A DNA stretch of 64,000 nucleotides, taken from an uncultured Pseudomonadales bacterium. GTDB lineage: Bacteria; Pseudomonadota; Gammaproteobacteria; Pseudomonadales; Porticoccaceae. The DNA lies in NCBI GenBank assembly GCA_943788875.1, contig CALSSA010000006.1, positions 124,001 to 188,000 on the forward strand, in the 5' to 3' direction. This document shows, piece after piece, positions 14,889 through 22,728 of this stretch. A program made the position numbers and the translations under genes. The notes below the pieces were generated by a model, which was given only the letters and a program-made list of their open reading frames with translations, searched no databases and was not told the origin of the DNA. How positions within the stretch are numbered: the stretch's first letter is position 1; the number at the start of each line of letters is the position of its first letter.

Positions 14889-16298
14889 ATGCTGAGTAAA
14901 AAACTCTTTCCCCAACTGCTGCTCACCGCCCTGCTGCTTGCGCCCGCAACTCAGGGGGCAACCACAGGGGCAGATATCTACAAAGAAGTCGTGCAGACCA
15001 CCCCCATCTACAAAGATGAAAAACTGCAGGCCTATATCGAAAAGCTTGGCGAAGAAATTATTTCCGTATCAGAAATGGCTGGCGAGAAATTTATCTTTAC
15101 CCTACTCGACAGCCCCGATCTCAACGCCTTTGCCACCAGAGATAACTACATCTACGTCAATCGTGGCCTGTTAAATTATGTCAGCAACGAAGCCGAATTA
15201 GTCTCAGTGCTGGCCCATGAAGTGGGGCATATCACCAGAGATCATGTTACCGGGCAGGAGGGCCAGGCCACAGGCGCACAAATTTTATCCACTATTGCCG
15301 CCGTACTCTCAGGCAGCAACGAAGTCTACGAAGCCGGAATGGCCTATGCCAACTCCATTATTCGCGGCCATGGCCGACGCAACGAACTGGAAGCAGATGA
15401 AGCCGGCGCCGAATATATGGCCAAGCTAGGTTATGCCCCCAGTGAAATGATCAGCATGCTATCGATGATGAAAGACTACGAAGCGCTGCAAAAGAAACGC
15501 GCCAAATCCAAAGGCGCATCCAAGCAAACCTACCACGGCATCTTTTCCACCCACCCGCGCAACGACAGTCGCCTGCGTACCGTGGTCAGCAGAGCCAATG
15601 CCTTTAAAGCCGAAGAGAGCAGAGACAATGGCGAAGCCGTCTACCGCAGCCTGACCCAGGGTTTAATCTGGGGGGAAAACTTTCTCGCCAAAGAGAAAAA
15701 ACCAGAGCGTTTTTCAGATATGCGCCTGCGTGTGCGCTTCGACTTCCCCAAAGACTGGGTCCAAGACAGCAATAACAACAAAGTACTGGCCATAGGAGCA
15801 GCAGAGGACAAGTCCGCAAGGCTGTCATTGCAGGCCATTGCCCGCACCTCCCAGAGCCCAGAGGAATACCTCTACAACTATCTCAACGTCCCCCAGCTAA
15901 AAGACAGTAAAACCATAGCCCCAGCGCGGCTTAAAGGCTTTAGCGGCATATTGCCCGGCAAGGATGGCGCAACAGATGCTCGCATCGCCCTGATCTACTA
16001 CAAGCTCAATGCCTATGTGTTTACCGGTGAAGTCGAAGAGCAATCCAGCTTCGACGAGATGGATAAATTATTTATTGCTGCCATCAACACCTTCCGGCCC
16101 ATATCCAGCCGCGAGATTCAGGGTCAAAAACCCCAGACCATTCACTATGTTAAAGCCACCAGCGCCACCACCTTCGAAGGTCTGGCCAAAGCCTTAGCAC
16201 TGAGCAGCACAGATATTGATGACCTGCGTATAATCAACGGCTACTACCCCAGCGGCGAACCCAAAGCCGGCGAATGGATAAAGATTTTTAAACGCTAA
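14889..16298 (+). CDS. Periplasmic M48 family metalloprotease with LysM-like C-terminus
   Basis: 469 residues. Signal peptide to about residue 24 (LLLAPATQGA). The zinc motif HEVGH is at 110-114 and the third ligand Glu in NELEADEAGAEYMAKLGY, as in M48 proteases such as BepA and LoiP that handle outer-membrane proteins. Residues about 265-400 form an additional beta-rich domain. The last 60 residues (HYVKATSATTFEGLAKAL through AGEWIKIFKR) look like a LysM-type domain and could hold the enzyme at peptidoglycan. BepA has TPRs at that end instead, so this is a different architecture. In this cluster a role in assembly or quality control of the machine is likely. Confidence 0.88.
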   Translation: MLSKKLFPQLLLTALLLAPATQGATTGADIYKEVVQTTPIYKDEKLQAYIEKLGEEIISVSEMAGEKFIFTLLDSPDLNAFATRDNYIYVNRGLLNYVSNEAELVSVLAHEVGHITRDHVTGQEGQATGAQILSTIAAVLSGSNEVYEAGMAYANSIIRGHGRRNELEADEAGAEYMAKLGYAPSEMISMLSMMKDYEALQKKRAKSKGASKQTYHGIFSTHPRNDSRLRTVVSRANAFKAEESRDNGEAVYRSLTQGLIWGENFLAKEKKPERFSDMRLRVRFDFPKDWVQDSNNNKVLAIGAAEDKSARLSLQAIARTSQSPEEYLYNYLNVPQLKDSKTIAPARLKGFSGILPGKDGATDARIALIYYKLNAYVFTGEVEEQSSFDEMDKLFIAAINTFRPISSREIQGQKPQTIHYVKATSATTFEGLAKALALSSTDIDDLRIINGYYPSGEPKAGEWIKIFKR

Positions 16299-16302
16299 GC
16301 CC

Positions 16303-17034
16303 ATGAAAAAACCACAGTCATACCCATTAATCCTCCGTATCCTCGCTCTAGTGATAAGCCTGCTGATCGCTCTGGTGCTTAGCTTTTACTGGCTCAGCGA
16401 CGAACCCAGCCAGCGCGACTGGGATGCCGACCGCCACAACCTCCCTGATATAGATAGTTTGCAGCAGCGCATTCAGACAGATCTGTTTGATGAAAAAAAC
16501 GCACCTATAGAGTCAGTGGGAACCGACATAGACCAGATCATGGATCCCGAAGCCATGGACGCCAAACTGGCTGGCCTGACCAAAAATATCACCACCTTGC
16601 GCCAGCCCACAGAACAGGAGCTCTTAGACTTCTACCAGCAGCAGCAGGCAGATTATCGAGAATTCTCCAACTTTAGCTTTCGCCACCTGCTATTTAGCTC
16701 GATCAAATATGGCGGCAACGCCTATGAGCAAGCCGACCTGGTATTGGCAGAGATAAGAGCCGGTCAGCTAGCCCCATCAGATGCAGTCCAATATCAGGGC
16801 ACATCAGATCAGGTGGCAGAGAAGTTTGGTAGCAGCTTTGCGGATAAACTATTAGCGCTGGCCTTAGATCCACAGGCCGAGCAATGCTGGACTGAGTCCA
16901 CAGCCTCAAAGCTGGGGGTGCATTTAGTCTGTATTGATAATGCAGTACTTGGCAAGATTCCCAGTCTTGAAGAGGTGCGTTCGCAAGTAATTAATGACTG
17001 GCGATTTGCTGTTGTGGAAAACGAGTCGGATTAA
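16303..17034 (+). CDS. Membrane-anchored parvulin-like (PpiC/SurA type) protein
   Basis: 243 residues; one N-terminal transmembrane helix (about 12-29) then a periplasmic domain. The sequence FSNFSFRHLLFS, ADLVLAEIRAGQ, FGSSFADKLLALALD and LGVHLVCIDN follows the parvulin layout (xxxHILF, spacing helix, G-x-F, GxHL) of peptidyl-prolyl isomerases. It is short compared with SurA or PpiD, and some catalytic positions diverge, so it may act as a chaperone without isomerase activity. It starts 4 bases after the protease gene and is the last gene of the cluster. The 66-base gap to the converging trpA shows no clear terminator. Confidence 0.72.
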   Translation: MKKPQSYPLILRILALVISLLIALVLSFYWLSDEPSQRDWDADRHNLPDIDSLQQRIQTDLFDEKNAPIESVGTDIDQIMDPEAMDAKLAGLTKNITTLRQPTEQELLDFYQQQQADYREFSNFSFRHLLFSSIKYGGNAYEQADLVLAEIRAGQLAPSDAVQYQGTSDQVAEKFGSSFADKLLALALDPQAEQCWTESTASKLGVHLVCIDNAVLGKIPSLEEVRSQVINDWRFAVVENESD

Positions 17035-17100
17035 GCAAAGCGAAATATGCCCAGCAGATACTTCACTAGGTTCAGGATGACCCGCGAAATGGCTCAGCAC

Positions 17101-17868
17101 CTAAGCCAGCAACTCCGCGAAAAAGCGCCGCAAGCCCTCAGCCCCGGATTCTTCCCAGGTCTTTAGCGCAGCAGTACCCACAATAGCCAGGTCCGCAGAA
17201 CCGCGCAGAAAATCCATATCCGCCTTACTGGTAATACCAAAGCCAACACCCATAGGCACATTAGTATGCTGTCGACAGCGATCAATCAGGGCCACCACAT
17301 CATCGCCCATATTAGTCTTAGATCCAGTCACACCTTTGCGCGCAACCACATAAACCATACCGCGGCTTGCAGCACCCAGCTGGGCCAGGCGCTTGTCGCT
17401 GCTAGTGGGCGTCATCAGAATAATTGGCTCAATACCAGCATCAGCAGATAACTGGTGCAAATTAGCCGACTCTTCCACCGGCAGGTCAGGCAGAATATAG
17501 CCCACACCACCAGCCTCTTTTAGGCGCCGCACAAACACATCCTCGCCCATTTTAAATACAGTGTTGTAGTAGCCCATCATCAGCACTTTAAAAGGGAAGC
17601 GCTCACTGGCCAGCTTCATAAACTCAAAGCACTGGTCTACCGTAGTACCAGCCTTTAACGACTGCTCATTGGCACGCACAAACAGCGGGCCATCGGCACT
17701 GGGCTCAGAAAAAGGAAACTGCAGCTCAACCAGATCAACACCGGCCTCGGCCATAATCTCCAACTCTTGCAAATTGTCTTCAAAGGAGGGGTAGCCACAG
17801 ACCACATGGGCCATCACCAGCAAATCTTTATCTTGCTTGCGCTCGGCAATAAATGCTTCCAATCCCAT
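17101..17868 (-). CDS. trpA: Tryptophan synthase alpha chain
   Basis: 255 residues; cleaves indole-3-glycerol phosphate to indole, which is channelled to TrpB. The ATG at 17866-17868 overlaps the trpB stop as TAATG; the longer reading from 17922 would run into trpB. The active-site region reads VELQFPFSEPSADGP, with the catalytic Glu and Asp (E49 and D60 in E. coli numbering) both present. It has Gln and Glu where most proteobacterial enzymes have Gly and Asp (ELGIPFSDPLADGP). The PVEES, GVTG and GFGI motifs are present. The gene should be functional but belongs to a divergent TrpA subgroup. Confidence 0.93.
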   Translation of the reverse strand: MGLEAFIAERKQDKDLLVMAHVVCGYPSFEDNLQELEIMAEAGVDLVELQFPFSEPSADGPLFVRANEQSLKAGTTVDQCFEFMKLASERFPFKVLMMGYYNTVFKMGEDVFVRRLKEAGGVGYILPDLPVEESANLHQLSADAGIEPIILMTPTSSDKRLAQLGAASRGMVYVVARKGVTGSKTNMGDDVVALIDRCRQHTNVPMGVGFGITSKADMDFLRGSADLAIVGTAALKTWEESGAEGLRRFFAELLA

Positions 17869-19127
17869 TATTTTTTCTCCGCGCGGTACTGGTCGGCCTT
17901 GCCACCAATAAATGACTTCCATTTGGCATCATCCAGCGCATCGGCAATAGTAAAGATATCCTTATCGCCGCGACCAGACATATTCACCAGCACAATCTCA
18001 TCTTTAGCCATAGTGGCCGCTTCTTTAAGCGCCACCACAAAGCCATGGGTACTTTCCAGAGCCGGAATCAGGCCCTCAGTGCGCATCGTCAGTTTTAAGG
18101 TCTCTTTAACTTCCGCATCTGTCGCCGCTTCAAAGCGCACCTTGCCCTGATCGTGGAGATGGGCAAAGATCGGATTCACACCAATATAATCCAAACCAGC
18201 CGCAACTGAATGAGTCTCACTCATATTGCCTTCATCGTTCTGCAGGAAATAGGTTTTATAACCCTGAGCCACACCGACACTGGCATCATCATAGGCCAGG
18301 CGCGCCGAGTGCATGTAAGAACCCACACCCTCACCGCCAGCTTCACAGCCAATCAGCTCAACATTGGGCTCATCAAAGAAACCCTGAAACAGGCCCATAG
18401 CATTAGAGCCACCGCCAACGCAGGCATAGACCCGGTTGGGCAGTCGCCCAGTCTGAGCGACAATTTGTTCCCGGGCTTCCAAACCAATAATCGACTGGAA
18501 CCAGCTAACCATTTCCGGAAATGGATGAGGGCCACAGGCAGTACCCAGAATATAATGAGTGTCGGCCATATTGGTGACCCAGTCACGCATACATTCGTTT
18601 ACCGCATCTTTTAACGTCTTCTGGCCATCCTCAACCGCAATAACCTCGGCACCCAGATTTTCCATCCAGAACACATTGGGGCGCTGGCGAGCAACATCCA
18701 CCGCACCCATATAAATTTTGCAGTCAAACCCAAATTTGGCCGCCATAGTGGCCGTAGCAAAACCATGCTGCCCAGCACCAGTCTCGGCGATCACACGCTT
18801 CTTGCCCAGACGCTGCGTCAACAGCCCCTGCCCCATCACATTATTTACCTTGTGCGAGCCAGTGTGGTTGAGATCATCACGCTTCACATAAATCTGTGCA
18901 CCACCCAGTTCACGACTGAGATTCTCCAGATAGGTCACCGGCGTTGGACGGCCAGAATAGTTTTGCAGCAGAGACACATATTCCTGCCAAAATTTAGGGT
19001 CGGCTTTACATTCGCGGAAGCACTCAATCAGCTCCTCAATAGTGGCGTGTAAAATTTCAGGCAGGAAAACACCGCCGTATTCCCCATAGTAGCCTTCGCG
19101 ACCATCGGAGAAGTCAAAAATATCCAT
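17868..19127 (-). CDS. trpB: Tryptophan synthase beta chain
   Basis: 419 residues; condenses indole with serine to tryptophan using PLP. The ATG at 19125-19127 is chosen because a GAGG site precedes it and MDIF leads directly into the conserved YYGEYGGVFLPE; a GTG start at 19151 is less likely. The PLP lysine lies in NHTGSHKVNN, the catalytic Glu in ETGAGQHG, the phosphate loop is GGGSNA, and SGRGDKD closes the site. It is coupled to trpA. No trpF or other trp gene is adjacent, unlike the usual trpF-trpB-trpA order of many gammaproteobacteria. Confidence 0.95.
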   Translation of the reverse strand: MDIFDFSDGREGYYGEYGGVFLPEILHATIEELIECFRECKADPKFWQEYVSLLQNYSGRPTPVTYLENLSRELGGAQIYVKRDDLNHTGSHKVNNVMGQGLLTQRLGKKRVIAETGAGQHGFATATMAAKFGFDCKIYMGAVDVARQRPNVFWMENLGAEVIAVEDGQKTLKDAVNECMRDWVTNMADTHYILGTACGPHPFPEMVSWFQSIIGLEAREQIVAQTGRLPNRVYACVGGGSNAMGLFQGFFDEPNVELIGCEAGGEGVGSYMHSARLAYDDASVGVAQGYKTYFLQNDEGNMSETHSVAAGLDYIGVNPIFAHLHDQGKVRFEAATDAEVKETLKLTMRTEGLIPALESTHGFVVALKEAATMAKDEIVLVNMSGRGDKDIFTIADALDDAKWKSFIGGKADQYRAEKK

Positions 19128-19472
19128 GAAAAGCCTCAATAGAAAGCGCACAGATCAGACAATCTAACTGTGTCGCAGGTGGTTTTGGAATCGGTCCTAT
19201 TCTAACTAAGTCACCGTTTGGGTACAACAAAGTCAGGCATTTACAGGGGAGATGCAGCCGCCAATCTAAGTCTATTCACTAAAGAATAGTCGCTAGAGTA
19301 AATAAACTGCTATCAAGCCCATTTAAAAGGCTTATACGGCGCCCAAACATGACCGGTTTATGCTCAATAGTCAGCTAAACGCTCAAGCCCAATAACCGCG
19401 CGCCATAGAGCCATTTATCCACATCTTTTGCATTGGGTTGTGAACCCTAAATAGAGGCTAAAGATACAAAAA
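19128..19472. other. Intergenic region between trpB and the nrdJ promoter
   Basis: No coding sequence is supported here. It must hold the trpBA promoter on the minus strand, but no convincing -35/-10 pair is visible. One small perfect hairpin, CTATTC-ACTAAA-GAATAG, lies at 19272-19289. A degenerate 16-base match to the NrdR box (11 of 16, ACCCTAAATAGAGGCT) at 19444-19459 precedes the better box. Confidence 0.5.
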
Positions 19473-19488
19473 ACACAATATATAGTAG
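19473..19488 (+). promoter_or_regulatory. NrdR box upstream of nrdJa
   Basis: ACACAATATATAGTAG is a near-consensus match to the NrdR repressor box (acaCwAtATaTwGtgt), the ATP/dATP-sensing regulator of ribonucleotide reductase operons. It lies just before a candidate -35. NrdR normally binds two boxes about 31 bases apart; the possible second box at 19444 is weak and 29 bases away, so the pairing is uncertain. Confidence 0.7.
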
Positions 19489-19496
19489 ATTAGGGC

Positions 19497-19524
19497 TTGC
19501 ACAACACACCATGTAGGATAAACT
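19497..19524 (+). promoter_or_regulatory. Candidate sigma-70 promoter for nrdJa-nrdJb
   Basis: TTGCAC (19497-19502), 16-base spacer, TAAACT (19519-19524). The -10 matches 4 of 6 consensus positions. The NrdR box ends 8 bases upstream of the -35, a sensible operator position. The transcript would begin near 19531, leaving a leader of about 240 bases before the nrdJa start codon. Confidence 0.45.
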
Positions 19525-19563
19525 CTTCCTCGTTTTCTCCCGTAGAAAAGCAATCAAAAGCGA

Positions 19564-19703
19564 CCCGGTAACGGCAAAACACCGGGGAAAATAAAGAGGA
19601 GAAACGCAGGGAAAGGGACAATCACCCCATTACCTGCATTGAGAGACATCAGCTGTCAGAAACCGCAACGCAGGTGCCGATTGCATAAGGTTTCAGGGTG
19701 TCT
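19564..19703 (+). ncRNA. Structured 5' leader of nrdJa, candidate cis-regulatory RNA
   Basis: The leader holds several stems. CCCGGT (19564-19569) pairs with ACCGGG (19581-19586). A nested set is AGACA (19644-19648) with TGTCT (19699-19703), GAAACC (19659-19664) with GGTTTC (19689-19694), and GCAA (19665-19668) with TTGC (19681-19684). ACCTGC (19632-19637) can pair either with GCAGG upstream (19606-19610, 5 bp) or with GCAGGT downstream (19670-19675, 6 bp), a mutually exclusive choice. A candidate nrdJ RNA motif upstream of class II reductase genes has been reported by comparative genomics; I cannot verify the match. The standard cobalamin-riboswitch B12 box is not seen. Confidence 0.55.
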
Positions 19704-19774
19704 GATCGGGCATAGCCATCGATCAAAATAAATTAGCACGCGAATACAACGATTAAAAAAGGCAAGGGCAATCA

Positions 19775-21925
19775 ATGAGCGCAACCAGATTAAAAACAGT
19801 CAAACCTACAGCAGAAAAACAAGACATCAAAATGCAAGATGCGTCCCTCGATATCTGGGACAAGAAATACCGTTTAAAAGACAAACAGGAACAGCCAGTT
19901 GATAAAGATATCAACGCCACCTACATGCGCGTGGCCAAGGCACTCTCCGATGTTGAAAGCAAAGAAAAACGCAAAGAGTGGCAGGAAAAATTTGTCTGGG
20001 CACTGAAGCACGGCGCTATTCCCGCAGGCCGCATTATCTCCAATGCCGGCGCACAGGCCTACAAGCCCGCCACCTCCACTATTAATTGCACCGTGTCTGG
20101 CGTTGTACCAGATTCCATGCAGGGCATTTTGGAACGCAACCTCGAAGCAGGCCTTACGCTCAAGGCTGGCTGTGGTATCGGGTACGAATTCTCCACCTTG
20201 CGTCCCAAAGGTGCCTACGTGTCAGGCGCTGGCGCCTACACCTCTGGTCCGCTGTCCTTTATGGATATCTACGACAAGATGTGTTTCACCGTGTCTTCAG
20301 CCGGTGGCCGTCGCGGTGCCCAGATGGCGACCTTTGATGTCAGCCACCCAGACGTATTTGATTTTGTTCGTGCCAAGCGTGAAGACGGTCGTCTGCGTCA
20401 ATTCAACCTGTCACTGCTGATCACTGAAGAGTTTATTGAAGCAGTGCGCACCGATGGCGACTGGGACCTGACCTTCCCCATCAGCAGCAAAGAAGTCGAA
20501 GGCGGTCTGGACCTGAAAGGTGACGATGTAGTGTGGAAGCCCTTCCCAACGACAGAAGGCTACACCAGCAATGATGAAGGACTAGTGGCTTGCCGCATCT
20601 ACGAAACCATTCGCGCCACCAAGCTGTGGAACGCCATTATGTCGTCCACCTACGACTATGCCGAGCCAGGCTTTATTCTGATCGATCAGGTCAACAAGAA
20701 TAATAACAACTGGTTCTGCGAAGATATCCGCGCCACCAACCCCTGTGGTGAACAGCCACTGCCTCCTTACGGCAGCTGTCTGCTGGGCTCGGTTAACCTG
20801 ACCAAGTTTGTGCGCAATCCATTTACCGAAGACGCGTTCTTCGACTGGGACGAGTACGCCGAAGTAGTTGGCATCTTTACCCGCATGCTGGACAACGTGG
20901 TTGAGATCAATGGCCTGCCTCTGGAAGGTCAGCGCAAAGAGATCGAATACAAACGCCGTCACGGCATGGGCTTCCTGGGTCTGGGTTCCACCATCACCAT
21001 GTTAACCATGAAGTATGGCGAGCAGGACTCATTAGAGTTCACCGAGCGCGTAGCCCGTGACATGGCCGTAGCCGGTCTAAAGAGCGGTCTACACCTGGCC
21101 CGTGAAAAAGGTCCAGCACCGATAATGGAAGACGAATTTGAAGTCACCGCCGCCATGCTGTTCAAGCAGCCAGATATGGCCAAAGACGGCATCAAAGTAG
21201 GCGACAAGCTGAAAGGAAAAGTACTGATGTCCAAGTACAGCCGCTATATGCAGAACATTGCATCCGTAGCGCCAGAGCTGGTTGACTCACTGATCGAAGA
21301 AGGCTGTCGCTTTAGCCACCACTCTTCCATTGCGCCTACAGGCACTATCTCATTGTCACTGGCCAACAACGTTAGTAATGGCATTGAGCCAAGCTTTGCC
21401 CACCACTACTCGCGCAATGTGATTCGCGAAGGCAAGAAGTCGAAAGAGAAAGTGGATGTATTCTCCTACGAACTGCTGGCCTACCGCACATTGATCAATG
21501 AGAAAGCTATGCCCTATGGCACCTCAGAAGAAGAGGCGCTACCTGACTACTTTATGAGCTCGGAGAATATTATGCCCCGCGCCCATGTCGATATTCAGGC
21601 AGCAGCACAGAAGTGGGTAGATTCTTCAATCTCCAAAACCATCAATGTCCCCACCGACTGCGATTACGAAGACTTTAAAGATATCTACCTGTATGCCGCC
21701 GAAAAAGGTCTCAAAGGATGCACCACTTTCCGCTTTAACCCTGAAGCCTTCCAGGGCGTGTTGGTGACCGAGAAAGATCTCGAGAACACCACGTACAGCT
21801 TTAACCTGGAAGATGGCTCCACAGTTGAGTTTAAAGGTAACGAAGAAGTTGAGTACGATGGTGAAACACACACCGCCGCCAACCTGTTCGACGCCCTGAA
21901 AGAAGGTTACTACGGTAAATTCTGA
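19775..21925 (+). CDS. nrdJa: Adenosylcobalamin-dependent (class II) ribonucleotide reductase, large part
   Basis: 716 residues; makes deoxyribonucleotides with a radical generated from adenosylcobalamin, working with or without oxygen. The active site motif NPCGEQPLPPYGSC (about residue 320) holds the N-x-C-x-E triad. GCGIGYEFSTLRP and the later APTGTISLSL and FRHHSSIAP-like segments (CRFSHHSSIAPTGTIS) fit class II NrdJ. The C-terminal TSCPD/Cys tail found in one-piece NrdJ is missing and is encoded by the next gene, as in Pseudomonas nrdJa-nrdJb. An AAGGG site precedes the ATG. Regulation by NrdR and by the structured leader is suggested upstream. Confidence 0.93.
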   Translation: MSATRLKTVKPTAEKQDIKMQDASLDIWDKKYRLKDKQEQPVDKDINATYMRVAKALSDVESKEKRKEWQEKFVWALKHGAIPAGRIISNAGAQAYKPATSTINCTVSGVVPDSMQGILERNLEAGLTLKAGCGIGYEFSTLRPKGAYVSGAGAYTSGPLSFMDIYDKMCFTVSSAGGRRGAQMATFDVSHPDVFDFVRAKREDGRLRQFNLSLLITEEFIEAVRTDGDWDLTFPISSKEVEGGLDLKGDDVVWKPFPTTEGYTSNDEGLVACRIYETIRATKLWNAIMSSTYDYAEPGFILIDQVNKNNNNWFCEDIRATNPCGEQPLPPYGSCLLGSVNLTKFVRNPFTEDAFFDWDEYAEVVGIFTRMLDNVVEINGLPLEGQRKEIEYKRRHGMGFLGLGSTITMLTMKYGEQDSLEFTERVARDMAVAGLKSGLHLAREKGPAPIMEDEFEVTAAMLFKQPDMAKDGIKVGDKLKGKVLMSKYSRYMQNIASVAPELVDSLIEEGCRFSHHSSIAPTGTISLSLANNVSNGIEPSFAHHYSRNVIREGKKSKEKVDVFSYELLAYRTLINEKAMPYGTSEEEALPDYFMSSENIMPRAHVDIQAAAQKWVDSSISKTINVPTDCDYEDFKDIYLYAAEKGLKGCTTFRFNPEAFQGVLVTEKDLENTTYSFNLEDGSTVEFKGNEEVEYDGETHTAANLFDALKEGYYGKF

Positions 21926-21976
21926 TCACATTAAATTGGTTCTGTTGCACAGGCATAGAATTGTAAGAGGAAGAAC

Positions 21977-22660
21977 ATGAGCAAGAAGATTTCACAAAAG
22001 ATTGTAGGCTACAAAGTAGCTACAGAAGAGCAGAAGCAGGAAGCTGTCGCCAAAGAGGCAGAGTCTAATATTATCCAGATGCACGAGAAAGTCTCGCGCC
22101 CTGAAGAGCTGGCGGGCAGCACCTACAAAATCAAGACGCCCATGTCAGATCATGCTCTGTATCTGACCATCAATGATATTGTTTTGAATATGGGCACCGA
22201 CCACGAACTGCGTCGCCCGTTTGAAGTGTTTATCAACTCCAAAAACATGGATCACTTCCAGTGGATTGTCGCCCTGACCAGAGTACTCTCAGCAGTATTC
22301 CGCAAAGGTGGTGACTGCACCTTCCTGGTAGAAGAAATGAAAGCCGTATTTGATCCACAGGGTGGTTACTACAAGCCCGGCGGCAAGTTTATGCCCTCTT
22401 TAGTCGCTGAAATTGGATGGGCGATTGAAGATCACCTACAGAAAATCGGCATGCTCCAGAAGCCAGAAATTCCAGAGCATCAGCAGAAGATTATGGACGA
22501 GAAGCGCGCCCAGTTTGAAGGTGCTGCTGCAGCACCAACAGCTGAAGCCAGTGACTTTCCGCCCACAGCAGAAGTGTGCAAAAAGTGTAGCGTAAAAGCC
22601 GTTATCCTGATGGATGGTTGCATGACTTGCTTAAACTGCGGCGACTCTAAATGTGGTTAA
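21977..22660 (+). CDS. nrdJb: Class II ribonucleotide reductase small part, NrdJb (TSCPD and Cys-rich tail)
   Basis: 227 residues. The central region (about 80-160, FINSKNMDHFQWIVALTRVLS, FRKGGDCTFLVEEM) is a TSCPD-type domain. The C-terminus carries seven cysteines in two CxxC-like sets (CKKCSVK, CMTCLNCGDSKCG), expected to relay electrons to the NrdJa active site and possibly bind zinc. This is the detached C-terminal part of a class II reductase. It begins 51 bases after nrdJa with a GAGGAAG site and is followed by a strong terminator. Confidence 0.9.
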   Translation: MSKKISQKIVGYKVATEEQKQEAVAKEAESNIIQMHEKVSRPEELAGSTYKIKTPMSDHALYLTINDIVLNMGTDHELRRPFEVFINSKNMDHFQWIVALTRVLSAVFRKGGDCTFLVEEMKAVFDPQGGYYKPGGKFMPSLVAEIGWAIEDHLQKIGMLQKPEIPEHQQKIMDEKRAQFEGAAAAPTAEASDFPPTAEVCKKCSVKAVILMDGCMTCLNCGDSKCG

Positions 22661-22677
22661 GCTGATAGTTCAATCAT

Positions 22678-22707
22678 AAAAAAAGCGGCTTTTTAGCCGC
22701 TTTTTTT
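22678..22707. terminator. Bidirectional intrinsic terminator between nrdJb and the NRAMP-like gene
   Basis: Stem AGCGGCT (22684-22690) with AGCCGCT (22695-22701) around a TTTT loop, flanked by an A-run on the left and a T-run on the right. Either strand therefore ends in a U-tract. It serves nrdJa-nrdJb on the plus strand and the convergent transporter gene on the minus strand. Confidence 0.9.
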
Positions 22708-22728
22708 GTTTTGGAAAGGAGATCCTTC

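Noticed and set aside
19525-19774. Classical cobalamin riboswitch upstream of nrdJa
   Set aside because: Although an AGGGAA-like string is present, the B12 box and the GCCACTG-type core could not be found. The leader is therefore reported as an unassigned structured RNA.
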